Part shown: positions 53,159 through 62,149 of the stretch, piece after piece
Layout of the letters: the number at the start of each line of letters is the position of its first letter
How positions within the stretch are numbered: position 1 is the stretch's first letter
Assembly (NCBI RefSeq): GCF_021401125.1
Contig: NZ_JACBFQ010000001.1
Span: 62,001-126,000 of the forward strand
Reading direction: 5' to 3'
DNA length: 64,000 bases
Source of the DNA: Xanthobacter sp. NM-59
GTDB lineage: Bacteria > Pseudomonadota > Alphaproteobacteria > Rhizobiales > Xanthobacteraceae
The notes under the pieces: model-generated
Told to the model about the DNA's origin: nothing
Database searches by the model: none
Seen by the model: only the letters and a program-made list of their open reading frames with translations
Translations under genes and position numbers: made by a program

Positions 53159-53190
53159 GGGGGAGCCGGGATGAAGGTTCCGGCTCCCCC
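53159..53190. terminator. Strong hairpin terminator after metY
   Basis: GGGGGAGCCGG and CCGGCTCCCCC form a perfect 11-bp stem with a 10-base loop between convergent genes. Confidence 0.7.
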
Positions 53191-53210
53191 GCACCAGGTT
53201 CAGGCCGCAG

Positions 53211-53468
53211 TCAGTGCTCCAGCTCCTTGTGGAGCACCTTGTAATCCGGGCCGATCTTGAAGTCGTAGACGTGGCCATCGGCGCAGGTGGCATTGTCCAC
53301 CTCGAAAATCCCCTCGTCGAACTCCACGTGGCCGCCTTTGCAGCCCTGCTCGGTGAGGGTGGCCTGGACCTTTTCCTGCTCTGTCGGAGTGAGCGGACGG
53401 TCGGCGAGCGCTGCTCCGCTGGTGAGAACCAGGAAGCTGGCAGCGGCGAGAAGGGGCGTCTTCATCAC
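53211..53468 (-). CDS. Small secreted PepSY-like protein
   Basis: This 85-residue protein has a signal peptide (cleavage near ALADR, residue 22). The mature part (LTPTEQEKVQATLTEQGCKG, then HVEFDEGIFEVDNATCADGH) has a helix and beta hairpin with two cysteines that could form a disulfide, like small PepSY-domain proteins. It is likely periplasmic. Function is unknown. The coding strand is opposite to metY and crcB. Confidence 0.7.
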   Translation of the reverse strand: MMKTPLLAAASFLVLTSGAALADRPLTPTEQEKVQATLTEQGCKGGHVEFDEGIFEVDNATCADGHVYDFKIGPDYKVLHKELEH

Positions 53469-53667
53469 ATTTCTCCTCGAAACTGAAAAACTGCCGCCTT
53501 GAGCGCGCTTATATAGTGACGCCCGCGTTTGTTCCCGCGGAGAGGCGCTCCCCTTCGGTCACATTTTCCGGAGGTGGGTGGCGTTTCTGCGCGCTAAAGG
53601 TGGGCTGGCCGGGCCGGCCCCTGCGGGAAGGGGCCGTTGGTTGCTGTCGCTGCTTGGGGGGTAAGCC

Positions 53668-54066
53668 GTGCCGTCCGTGATGTTGCATCCCGTTATCGTG
53701 GTTTTTCTGGGCGCCGGGTTCGGGGGCGTGCTGCGCCACTTGATGAACCTGTCCATTCCCAAGCTGCTGGGCCTGGGCTTCCCGTTCGCGACCCTCATCA
53801 TCAATGTGAGCGGCAGCCTGTTCATGGGGCTGCTGACGGGCTACCTCGCCTTCAAGGACGGCGAGGGCTGGAACCAGAGCGCGCGCCTGTTCCTCACCAC
53901 CGGCATGCTGGGGGGCTACACCACCTTTTCAACCTTCTCGCTGGACTTCCTGTTCCTGATGGAACGGGGCGAGAGCGGCTTGGCGCTGCTCTATGCGGCG
54001 GCTTCCGTGATCTGCGGCTTCCTGGGGGTGTTCGCCGGCATCTCGCTGGTGCGGATGCTCACCTGA
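53668..54066 (+). CDS. crcB: Fluoride ion channel CrcB/Fluc
   Basis: This 132-residue protein has four membrane spans and the CrcB signatures GAGFGGVLRH, LIINVSGSLFMG and GGYTTFSTFSLD, which line the fluoride pore of the dual-topology dimer. The start is GTG 53668 or ATG 53680. It protects the cell by exporting fluoride. I see no crcB-type fluoride riboswitch upstream. crcB, rluC, HAD and ATP12 commonly cluster in alphaproteobacteria; here other genes separate them. Confidence 0.92.
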   Translation: MPSVMLHPVIVVFLGAGFGGVLRHLMNLSIPKLLGLGFPFATLIINVSGSLFMGLLTGYLAFKDGEGWNQSARLFLTTGMLGGYTTFSTFSLDFLFLMERGESGLALLYAAASVICGFLGVFAGISLVRMLT

Positions 54067-54161
54067 GCATCCCCGTCATGTCGCGGGAGAGGTGACGGCT
54101 CGCCCGCCATGCTCTATTGCCTGAGCGCAAAGGCGGAATGCCGCGCGAGGATGGGCCCAAG

Positions 54162-55226
54162 ATGGCAGTTGAGCTGAAGACGGTGAGTGAGGACGAGGCC
54201 GGCATGCGTCTCGACCGCTGGTTCAAGCTGCATTACCCGGACCTGTCCTTCGGCCACCTCCAGAAGCTGGTGCGCACGGGGCAGGTGCGGGTGGATGGCG
54301 GCCGCATCAAGACCTCCACCCATCTCGAGCCCGGCCAGAGCGTGCGCGTGCCTCCGCTCGGACCCAGCGAGGGCGAGACGGCCACCGCCGGCGCCACCAA
54401 GGCCGGGGGGCGGGCGCCTGGCGCTTCCGCCGCAGGCAAAGGTGCAGCCGGTGGCGCGACGGCGCGCCCCGGGGCCAAGATCAATGATGATCTCGCCTTC
54501 CTGCGTTCCCTGATCCTCTATGAGGACAAGGACGTGATGGTGCTCAACAAGCCGTTCGGCCTCGCGGTCCAGGGCGGTTCCGGCACCTATCGCCATGTGG
54601 ACGGCCTTTTGGAGACCATGCGCGACAAGGATGGGCAGAAGCCCCGCCTCGTCCACCGCATCGACAAGGACACGTCGGGCTGCCTGCTGGTGGCGAAGAC
54701 CCGCCTTGCCGCCTCTGTGCTGGCCAAGAGCTTCCGCTCGCGCGAGGCGCGCAAGGTCTATTGGGCGCTGGTGCCGGGCGTGCCCAAGCCCCGGCAGGGC
54801 CGCATCTCCACCTATCTCGCCCGCGACGAGAGCGAGGAGAAGATGCGCGTGGCCCGCCATGGCGAGGACGATGCCAGCCACGCGGTGACCTATTATGCGG
54901 TGGTGGACCAGGCGGCGCAGAAGATGAGCTGGCTTTCGCTGAAGCCGGTCACCGGCCGCACCCACCAGCTGCGCGCCCATCTGGCCCATATCGGCCACCC
55001 CATCGTGGGCGACCCCAAGTATTTCGATATCGAGAACTGGGAGTTGCCCGGCGGGCTGCAGAACAAGCTGCATCTTCTTGCCCGGCGGCTGGTCATTCCC
55101 CACCCGCGGGGGGAGGGGGTGATCGACGTCTCCGCGCCGCTGCCGCCTCACATGGCACAATCCTTCGCCGTGCTCGGCTTCGACGCCAGCCAGTACGACC
55201 CGATCCTGGAATCGCCGGAGGGGTGA
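54162..55226 (+). CDS. rluC: Ribosomal large subunit pseudouridine synthase, RluC/RluD family
   Basis: This 354-residue enzyme modifies uridines in 23S rRNA. An N-terminal S4 RNA-binding domain (about 8-70) and a low-complexity Gly/Ala linker (about 70-110) lead to the catalytic domain. This has LNKPFGLAVQGG, HRIDKDTSG (catalytic Asp near 167) and VTGRTHQLRAHLAHIGHPIVGD. The start is given as ATG 54162, which matches typical RluC starts; ATG 54138 and TTG 54117 are also in frame. The stop overlaps the next start by one base. Confidence 0.92.
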   Translation: MAVELKTVSEDEAGMRLDRWFKLHYPDLSFGHLQKLVRTGQVRVDGGRIKTSTHLEPGQSVRVPPLGPSEGETATAGATKAGGRAPGASAAGKGAAGGATARPGAKINDDLAFLRSLILYEDKDVMVLNKPFGLAVQGGSGTYRHVDGLLETMRDKDGQKPRLVHRIDKDTSGCLLVAKTRLAASVLAKSFRSREARKVYWALVPGVPKPRQGRISTYLARDESEEKMRVARHGEDDASHAVTYYAVVDQAAQKMSWLSLKPVTGRTHQLRAHLAHIGHPIVGDPKYFDIENWELPGGLQNKLHLLARRLVIPHPRGEGVIDVSAPLPPHMAQSFAVLGFDASQYDPILESPEG

Positions 55227-55921
55227 TGGCGCGCCTGCCGCTTCGCCTCGCCCTGCTGGCCGCGTTCCTGGCGCCGGCGGTGGCGTGGGCGCAGGGGCCG
55301 GACATTCTGGACCTTTATCGCGAGCTCCAGGTGGCGCAGCCCAACGGCTTCCCGTCCTACGAGATCGCGGCCTCGCCCGCCGGCCCCGTGGCTTCGGGCG
55401 GCCTGCTTCATGGCGCGCGGGCGCGGGTGTCGCTGCTGCTGGACAAGCCGCGCTTCTATCTGCGCATCACCGACCGCGGCGATGCCGACACCGCCGACGG
55501 CATGGTGACCGAGATGGCCGCCTGGATCGACGCGGAAGGCTCGCCCCTGGTGGGCCTCAGCGAATGGGGCATGAAGGGGCCCGCGCCCTTCGGCGGGCGG
55601 CTTCGCTTTTACTCCCGCGCTTCTGGCCGCTGGAACCTCGTCACAGACCGGGTGTGGCCGCAGGAGCTCGACGCGACCCTGTGCCGGACTCCGCCGCGCG
55701 AGGTGCAGGAGGACACCGCCGCCTGGGAGGGGCTGGGCAGTGTGGTCGCGGTGCTGCCGCGCGCTGGAACCGACGTGAGCGCCTGGTGCGTGGGTGAAAG
55801 CCCCGTTGCCGGCACGGGCGCATCACTGCTCTGGAACAGCGCGCGCGGCAGCTTCACGCGCGGGCCGGCCCTGCAGGGGGCGCCCCCTTGGGGCAGCGCG
55901 CCGGAGCCCCAGGCCCGCTGA
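55226..55921 (+). CDS. Secreted protein of unknown function, coupled to rluC
   Basis: This 231-residue protein starts at an ATG sharing one base with the rluC stop, so translation is coupled. It has a signal peptide (cleavage near AWAQG, residue 23). The mature part has a beta-rich middle (ARARVSLLLDKPRFYLRITDRGD) and two cysteines (LCRTPP, WCVGES). No known domain. It is likely periplasmic. Confidence 0.65.
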   Translation: MARLPLRLALLAAFLAPAVAWAQGPDILDLYRELQVAQPNGFPSYEIAASPAGPVASGGLLHGARARVSLLLDKPRFYLRITDRGDADTADGMVTEMAAWIDAEGSPLVGLSEWGMKGPAPFGGRLRFYSRASGRWNLVTDRVWPQELDATLCRTPPREVQEDTAAWEGLGSVVAVLPRAGTDVSAWCVGESPVAGTGASLLWNSARGSFTRGPALQGAPPWGSAPEPQAR

Positions 55922-56172
55922 AGCCCCAGGCCTGCTGATCGCGGCGCAACAGAAGGGCCGATTCGGCGCACGCGGTGCAATAACACACACAAGTGTTCGA
56001 CTTTTGTCGCAATTTTCTTAAGGCTAGGCCGCCGGAATGGCGTCCTGGCGCGGTTTTGAGGGGGGCTGCACTTGAAGTGCGGTCCGCTTAGCCTATGGTG
56101 CCGGCTTAATGGGCCGCCTTCATGTTGAAAGCGGCGGCCCGCGATAATGAGTCGCCCGAGGGACACGAACCC

Positions 56173-56802
56173 ATGACACCCCTGCTCGCGCTCGCCCGCG
56201 GCATCGATGCCGTCAACGCGCGCATCGGCAAGATTGCTGCCTGGCTGATCGTTGCCGCCATCTTCGTCTCGGCCATCAATGCCATCGTGCGCAAGCTGTT
56301 CGACGTGAGCTCCAATTCGTGGCTGGAGCTGCAATGGGTGCTGTTTTCGGCGGTGTTCCTGCTGTGCGCGTCGTGGACGCTGCTGGACAATGAGCATATC
56401 CGCATCGACATCGTGAATTCCCACCTCACCAAGCGCGTGCGCGACGGCATCGACATCTTCGGGCACCTGTTCTTCCTGCTGCCCTTCTCCATCCTGCTGC
56501 TGTGGACCTCGGTGCCCTTTTTCCTGAATTCCTATGCCATTGACGAGCAGTCGCTGAACGCGGGCGGGCTGCCGCAGTGGCCGGCGAAGGCGCTGGTGCC
56601 GCTCGGTTTCTTCTTCCTCACGCTGCAGGGTATTTCGGAGCTCATCAAGCGCGTGGCTATCTTCACCGGCCGCATGAACGACCCCCATGAAGGGGAGGGC
56701 GGCACCCATGCGGCGCTCGCCGCGGAGGCTGAGCGGCTGATGGAAAGTCAGGCCGACAGCCAAGGTGAGGCGGAAGCCTCTTCCTCGCAGAGCCAGCGCT
56801 GA
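56173..56802 (+). CDS. dctQ: TRAP transporter small permease (DctQ type)
   Basis: This 209-residue protein has four membrane spans and the DctQ-type segment NSWLELQWVLFSAVFLLCASWTLL split over spans two and three, with NEHIRIDIV after it. The C-terminal tail is acidic and longer than usual. ATG 56173 is preferred to ATG 56122 because it starts just before the first conserved helix. The large permease follows 10 bases later. No solute-binding gene (DctP or TAXI) is near, so the substrate is unknown. Confidence 0.88.
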   Translation: MTPLLALARGIDAVNARIGKIAAWLIVAAIFVSAINAIVRKLFDVSSNSWLELQWVLFSAVFLLCASWTLLDNEHIRIDIVNSHLTKRVRDGIDIFGHLFFLLPFSILLLWTSVPFFLNSYAIDEQSLNAGGLPQWPAKALVPLGFFFLTLQGISELIKRVAIFTGRMNDPHEGEGGTHAALAAEAERLMESQADSQGEAEASSSQSQR

Positions 56803-56812
56803 GGAGAGCTTC

Positions 56813-58774
56813 ATGATCCAGGCTTCCTTTGCGGCCCTGCGTCGCCTCAAGCCGGCACACCTCTCCTGGGTGCTGCTGACGGCTTTCGCCCTCGTCTCCT
56901 TCCTGCCCGATACGGCGTTCGCGGCCGAGCCGGGCTTCCGCGGCTGGTTCATCCACAATATGGCGCCGATCATGTTCGCGGCGCTGGTGGTGTTTCTGCT
57001 GCTGGGCTACCCGGTGGCCTTCTCGCTGGCGGCCAACGGCCTCATCTTCGGTGTTATTGGCATCTGGCTCGGCCTGTTCCGGCCGGACTTCCTGCAGGCG
57101 CTGCCCGAGCGCGTCTACGGCACCATGAACAATGAGGTGCTGCTGGCGGTACCGTTCTTCACCTTCATGGGCCTCATCCTCGAGCGCTCCGGCATGGCGG
57201 AGGACCTGCTCGACACCATCGGCCAGGTGTTCGGCTCCATTCGCGGCGGCCTGGCCTATGCGGTGATCTTCGTGGGCGCGCTGCTGGCGGCCACCACCGG
57301 CGTGGTCGCCGCCTCGGTCATCTCCATGGGCCTCATCTCGCTGCCCATCATGCTGCGCTATGGCTATGACCGTCGGGTGGCCTCGGGCGTGATCGCGGCC
57401 TCGGGCACGCTGGCGCAGATCATCCCGCCCTCGCTCGTGCTCATCGTGATGGCCGACCAGCTCAACCGCTCGGTCGGCGACATGTATGAGGGCGCCTTCA
57501 TTCCGGGCCTGCTGCTGTCGGCCCTTTATGCCTTCTACATCTTCATCGTCGCCACCTTCTTCCCGCAGGCCGCACCCGGGCTGCCGGCGGATGCGCAGAA
57601 CCTGCGGGAGCCGAACCAGAAGGCCGGCTACTCCCACATTCTCGGGGCGCTGACCGCGGCCGGCTTCGCGGTGCTGATCGCCACCGGATCGGCGCCGCAC
57701 CTGACGGCGGACATGCTGCCCGGCTTTGCCAACACCGTGGTGTGGGGCGTGGCCGCGTTCGTGGTGCTCTATTTCATCCTGTCCGGCGCGGCGCGGCTCC
57801 TCACGCCGTCGCTCTACATCACGCTGGCGCTCGCCATCGCCCTTTCCATCGTGCTGATGGGGCAGACCGGCGTGAAGTTCGGCTCGGACTATGTGGTGCT
57901 CGCCATGTCGGCGACGGTGGCGCTGGCCTTCGTCATCGCGGTGGCGAACCGGCTGTTCCGCCTGGGCCTGCTCTCCAAGCTGGCTGAGCAGGTGGTGTTC
58001 GTGATGGTGCCGCCGCTGGCGCTCATCTTCCTGGTGCTGGGCACCATCTTCATCGGCGTCGCCACGCCGACCGAAGGCGGGGCCATGGGCTCGGTGGGCG
58101 CGCTGGCGCTCGCGGCCGCGCGCGGGCGGCTGAAGTTCGACCTGATGCGGCAGGCCACCTATTCCACCGCCAAGCTCTCAGCCTTCGTGCTGTTCATCCT
58201 GCTCGGCGCGCGCGTGTTCTCGCTCACCTTCTACGGGGTGGACGGGCACAAATGGGTGGAAGAGCTGCTGGTGTCGCTGCCCGGCGGGCAGGCCGGGTTC
58301 CTCATCGCCGTCAACCTGCTGGTGTTCGTGCTGGCCTTCTTCCTCGATTATTTCGAGCTGGCCTTCATCATCATCCCGCTTCTGGGGCCGGCGGCGGACA
58401 AGCTGGGCATCGACCTCATCTGGTTCGGCGTGATGCTGGCGGTGAACATGCAGACCTCGTTCATGCATCCCCCGTTCGGCTTCGCCCTGTTCTTCCTGCG
58501 CTCGGTGGCGGCCAAGAAGCCCTATGTGGACCGCGTGACGGGCAAGCTGACCGAGCCGGTGACCACCGGGCAGATCTATTGGGGCGCCGTGCCGTTCGTG
58601 GTGATCCAGCTGATCATGGTGGCGCTCATCGTCCTGTTCCCGAAGATGGTTACACACTACAAGGGCAGCTCGGTGCAGCTCGACCAGAGCCAGGTGCAGG
58701 AGCAGTTCGAGAACCTGTCTCCGGGGCTGGATACGCCGCCGCCACCGCCTCTGGATTTTGGCAATCCAAATTAG
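56813..58774 (+). CDS. dctM: TRAP transporter large permease (DctM type), long form
   Basis: This 653-residue protein moves organic acids or similar solutes with a sodium gradient. It has the DctM segments VPFFTFMGLILERSGMAEDLL, GALLAATTGVVAASVISMGLISLP and SGTLAQIIPPSLVLIVM, and GVATPTEGGAMGSVGALALA in the second half. It is about 200 residues longer than the ordinary DctM, with extra hydrophobic segments between the halves, as in TakP-type systems. GGAGAG precedes ATG 56813. It may be in one transcript with dctQ. Confidence 0.9.
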   Translation: MIQASFAALRRLKPAHLSWVLLTAFALVSFLPDTAFAAEPGFRGWFIHNMAPIMFAALVVFLLLGYPVAFSLAANGLIFGVIGIWLGLFRPDFLQALPERVYGTMNNEVLLAVPFFTFMGLILERSGMAEDLLDTIGQVFGSIRGGLAYAVIFVGALLAATTGVVAASVISMGLISLPIMLRYGYDRRVASGVIAASGTLAQIIPPSLVLIVMADQLNRSVGDMYEGAFIPGLLLSALYAFYIFIVATFFPQAAPGLPADAQNLREPNQKAGYSHILGALTAAGFAVLIATGSAPHLTADMLPGFANTVVWGVAAFVVLYFILSGAARLLTPSLYITLALAIALSIVLMGQTGVKFGSDYVVLAMSATVALAFVIAVANRLFRLGLLSKLAEQVVFVMVPPLALIFLVLGTIFIGVATPTEGGAMGSVGALALAAARGRLKFDLMRQATYSTAKLSAFVLFILLGARVFSLTFYGVDGHKWVEELLVSLPGGQAGFLIAVNLLVFVLAFFLDYFELAFIIIPLLGPAADKLGIDLIWFGVMLAVNMQTSFMHPPFGFALFFLRSVAAKKPYVDRVTGKLTEPVTTGQIYWGAVPFVVIQLIMVALIVLFPKMVTHYKGSSVQLDQSQVQEQFENLSPGLDTPPPPPLDFGNPN

Positions 58775-58926
58775 GAGCTGCCACATTGCTCTGTTAGAGC
58801 TGATCTGCCGGCTTTCCACGCGTGTGGGGCCGGCAGGGTGGACCTCATGCCTCCCTTCGGGCAACTTTGCCCGGGCGGGGCAGGGGTAGGCCGGTCGGAG
58901 CCAGGCCGGCACAGAGACGGTGAGGC

Positions 58927-59703
58927 ATGAACACGAAGCACGACTTCTGTCCCGGCTGCGGCGCCCAGGTTTATCCGGAAGAGGCTCAGTGCCCCTTTTG
59001 CGGCCGCTCGCTGCGCTCCAGTTTCCTGACGCCCGTGATCGTGGGGCTCGGTGGTACGGCCCTGGCGCTGATTTCCGGCGCGCTGGTGTGGTGGGTCCTG
59101 TCCTCGCCCGCGCCGCAGGGCGCCGACACGCGGCCCGCCGCGCCGCAGGCATCCGCTCCGGCTCCCGAAGCCGCGCCCGCGCCGGTCGCGAGCGCGCCGG
59201 CTGCGGCTGAGTCCGCCGCGCCGGCTTTGGTGCCGCCGCCCGCGCCCGTCGTCGCGCCAGCAGCGCCGGCCACTCCGCCGCGCATGGCCTTGCCGGAACC
59301 CGCGCCTTCGGCCACCACTCCGCCGCCTTCGGCTTTCGCGCCGCCGCCGTCCGGCTTTGACGCGACCTCGCGACCGAGCGTCGCCGTCACCCCGCTGTCG
59401 GCTTCCCCGGCACCGGAGGAAGGTCCGGTGGGCGATGCCGAATCCCGGCGCGCGTTCGCCAAGAGCAAGCAGGACAGCTTCGCTCAGAACGGACTCGACC
59501 TGCAGGTGAGTACCTCGGGGCCGGATGAAACGATCCTGACCATCAAGTTCAACTTCTCCGCCAAGACGGCGGCGGAGCTGATCGTTGCCGGCCCATTCCC
59601 TAAGCAATGCCAGCAGCGCGGCTTCACGGAGATCTTGTTCCAGGACCCCACAGGGGCCACATGGTCCTATGATATCGCAACCCAGAAGATGTCCGTGAAA
59701 TGA
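58927..59703 (+). CDS. Zinc-ribbon membrane protein with proline-rich linker
   Basis: This 258-residue protein begins with a zinc ribbon (CPGCGAQVYPEEAQCPFCG). One membrane span (about 36-58) and a long Pro/Ala linker (about 62-165) follow. The C-terminal domain (about 170-258) ends in DPTGATWSYDIATQKM. It resembles other bacterial proteins that place a zinc ribbon in the cytoplasm and a small beta domain outside. Role unknown. Its stop overlaps the HAD gene start (ATGA). Confidence 0.75.
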   Translation: MNTKHDFCPGCGAQVYPEEAQCPFCGRSLRSSFLTPVIVGLGGTALALISGALVWWVLSSPAPQGADTRPAAPQASAPAPEAAPAPVASAPAAAESAAPALVPPPAPVVAPAAPATPPRMALPEPAPSATTPPPSAFAPPPSGFDATSRPSVAVTPLSASPAPEEGPVGDAESRRAFAKSKQDSFAQNGLDLQVSTSGPDETILTIKFNFSAKTAAELIVAGPFPKQCQQRGFTEILFQDPTGATWSYDIATQKMSVK

Positions 59704-60446
59704 CGCTCGCCGAAGGCTCTTCGTCCCGCTCCGATGCGCCCGTGACGCTGGTGCTGTTCGATTGCGACGGCACCCTGGTGGACAGCCAGCACATGATCGT
59801 CGCGGCCATGCACGACGCCCACACGGCGCTCGGGCTTCCGGTGCCCGATCGCGAACGGGTGCTCTCGGTCGTCGGCCTGTCGCTGCCCGAGACCTTCACG
59901 GTGCTGGCCGCGGGCGACCGGACCTATCCGGTGATGGAGATGGCGGAGGCCTATCGCAGCGCCTTCATGCGGCTCCGGGAACTGCGCCCGCCGGAGCCCA
60001 TGTTCCCCAGTGCCCGGGAGGTTCTGGCGGCGCTGCGGGCGCGCGACGACGTGGTGCTGGGCATGGTCACCGGAAAGGCGCGGCGCGGCGTGGCGCGCGT
60101 GCTGCAGGCCCACGACATGGAGGGGTGGTTCACGACCATCCAGACTGCCGACGACGCGCCCTCCAAGCCCCATCCCGCGATGGTGCAGCAGGCGATGATC
60201 GAGGCCGGAATCGGCCCCGCGCAGACCGTGGTGGTGGGCGACACCTCGTTCGACATGGCCATGGCGCGGGCCGCGGGGGCTTCGGCCCTGGGCGTGTCCT
60301 GGGGTTATCACAGCACCGATGAGCTGTGGCACGCCGGCGCCCAGAAGGTGGTCACCCATTTCGAGGCCGTGCCGCCGGCCATCGCCGATCTGCTGTCCGC
60401 GAGTGGCGGGGCAAAGGCGGGGAGGGACCAATGCGCGACCTGCTGA
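59700..60446 (+). CDS. HAD-IA family phosphatase, phosphoglycolate phosphatase-like
   Basis: This 248-residue hydrolase has the HAD motifs: I, LVLFDCDGTLVDSQ; II, GMVTGKARRG (Thr); III, a Lys in SKPHPAM; and IV, VVVGDTSFDMAMA. The helical cap of subfamily IA lies between I and II. The substrate is probably a small phosphorylated metabolite. It overlaps the gene before it by four bases and the ATP12 gene after it by 16 bases. HAD-ATP12 is a common alphaproteobacterial gene pair. Confidence 0.9.
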   Translation: MTLAEGSSSRSDAPVTLVLFDCDGTLVDSQHMIVAAMHDAHTALGLPVPDRERVLSVVGLSLPETFTVLAAGDRTYPVMEMAEAYRSAFMRLRELRPPEPMFPSAREVLAALRARDDVVLGMVTGKARRGVARVLQAHDMEGWFTTIQTADDAPSKPHPAMVQQAMIEAGIGPAQTVVVGDTSFDMAMARAAGASALGVSWGYHSTDELWHAGAQKVVTHFEAVPPAIADLLSASGGAKAGRDQCATC

Positions 60447-61222
60447 CGGATCTCGACGGGACCAATACCGGCCCCGATGCCAATCCGATGGCGCGCGCCC
60501 AGGCGGCCCAGCGGCCGCAACTGCCCAAGCGCTTCTATAAGGACGTGAGCGTGGGGGAGGTCGAAGGCGGCTTCACCGTTCTGCTGGACGGGCGCCCGGT
60601 GCGTACCCCCGCTCGCGGCCTGCTGCTGGTGCCCACGCGCGCCCTCGCCGAGGCGCTGGCGCGGGAGTGGGAGGTCCAGGAGGGGGAGATCAATCCCTTC
60701 TCCATGCCCATGACGCGGCTGGTGAATGTGGCTCTGGACCGGGTCGCTGCCGAGCCGGCGGCGGTGCGGGACGAAGTGGTGCGCTATGCGGGCACCGACA
60801 TGCTCTTTTATCGGGCGGATGGGCCAACCGCGCTCCTGGAGCGGCAGGCGCAGCACTGGGATCCGGTGCTGGCCTGGGCGCGGGAGGAAAGGGGGGCGCC
60901 CTTTTTCCTGGCCGAGGGCGTGCGCCACGTGGCCCAGCCGGAGGAATCCCTCGCCCGGATGAGTGAGCTGGTGCCGGGGGACGCGCTTCCCCTTGCGGCC
61001 GTTCATGTGATGACGACTCTGACGGGCTCGGCGCTGCTGGCGCTGGCCGTCGCCGAGGGCGTCCTGGACGCCGACGCGGCATGGCAGGCGGCTCATGTGG
61101 ATGAGGACTGGAATCGCGAGCTATGGGGCGAAGACGAGCTCGCCACCGCGCGCCGCGACGCGCGGCGGGTGGACATGGACGCGGCGGTGGCCCTGCTGCG
61201 TCTCCATAGCGACCGGGGCTGA
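60431..61222 (+). CDS. ATP12 family chaperone for F1-ATPase assembly
   Basis: This 263-residue protein has the ATP12 core: KRFYKDVSVGEVEGGFTVLL, LDGRPVRTPAR, LAREWEVQEGEINPFSMPMT and HWDPVLAWA. In mitochondria Atp12 binds the F1 alpha subunit; alphaproteobacterial homologues are thought to have the same role. ATG 60431 with GGGGAGGGAC before it lies inside the end of the HAD gene, so translation is coupled. The frame is open upstream but without similarity. Confidence 0.92.
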   Translation: MRDLLTDLDGTNTGPDANPMARAQAAQRPQLPKRFYKDVSVGEVEGGFTVLLDGRPVRTPARGLLLVPTRALAEALAREWEVQEGEINPFSMPMTRLVNVALDRVAAEPAAVRDEVVRYAGTDMLFYRADGPTALLERQAQHWDPVLAWAREERGAPFFLAEGVRHVAQPEESLARMSELVPGDALPLAAVHVMTTLTGSALLALAVAEGVLDADAAWQAAHVDEDWNRELWGEDELATARRDARRVDMDAAVALLRLHSDRG

Positions 61223-62149
61223 GCCGGGCGCTTGAGTCCGTTACTTGTCTTGCTGGGGAGGTCGGTGCAAGGGGGCTCCGGCTCGACGTCGCCGTTTCGC
61301 GAACCAGAGATGATCGGCGCGCGCAGGGACGACCGGCCCGGTGCCTCGGTTGGCGTGGGACCGACCCGGAGCGTTCTCGAGTGAAGTGGCCGTCGTCACG
61401 GGCTGGGAACAAACGCACAATCAAAGCATGACAGAGCTTCCGGGTTTCGAGAACCCGGGGGAGTACCTTGCGGCGCGTCCAGCGAAATGGGACCCAGTGT
61501 GCGGGATGAAATAGCGTCAAATCAATGATTTGGATGCTCTCCCCTCGGTTTCGTGAACAACCAGCATGCCGCTGGCGCGCCATCGCGTGCACCCTCGGAT
61601 CTCTTGGCGGCCCGAAGTTGGCCGATCCGGGGCTGAGCGGGCAGGGCATGGCGCAGGACCCGAGTGTCCCACGCCGTCAATGGCCCCTCCACCCGTTCCG
61701 TGGCCGATGCGGGCGCCGCAAGACGGGCGCGCGGGTTGGTTCCTCTGACGCTTTCCATGCCAGGGTGGGAGCCCGCCATGCGCTACCTCCCCGCAACGCG
61801 GGCGCGTGGAGGCGATGAAAGTACTGCAATGGCTGGAGGACGCCCCTTCCGGGTTTCGCCCCTACAGGGGCCCTGCTGCGGTGCAGTGGTATGAGGAGCG
61901 CGCGCGGGGCCTTGAGCGCTTGCATGGTCGCGGCCACCCCTGGAGCGCCGGGGGGCATGTGCCACGACCTTCCGGATTCGGCCGCATCGGCGCCGCCCCG
62001 GCATTGCCCGCGGGCGCGGCTTGGCCAGGATCGCGGATGGTGCTGACGCCGGTCGTCGCAAGCCCAGGATGACGGTACACTGCGCGTCATGGAAATGGCC
62101 CACCCTGCGTCCGCCACGCAGGGGCCTCCCACGGGGGATAGAGCGCACC
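61223..62149. other. Gene-free stretch between ATP12 and putA
   Basis: About 930 bases without a convincing gene. Frames near 61525-61818 (+), 61677-62132 (-) and 61806-62072 (+) are arginine/glycine-rich, overlap each other and lack ribosome sites. It holds a CCGGGTT/AACCCGG hairpin and A/T-richer patches near 61410-61440 and 61510-61540. An Lrp-type putA regulator, often divergent from putA, is not found. Confidence 0.5.
61440..61458. repeat. CCGGGTT/AACCCGG hairpin
   Basis: Perfect 7-base arms around a 5-base loop within the gene-free stretch; possible remnant terminator. Confidence 0.35.

Noticed and set aside
53469-53667. Fluoride riboswitch upstream of crcB
   Set aside because: The conserved GGNGAUGG core of the crcB motif is not found.
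61525-62132. Candidate small genes between ATP12 and putA
   Set aside because: Several frames on both strands overlap; none has a ribosome site, domain or plausible composition.
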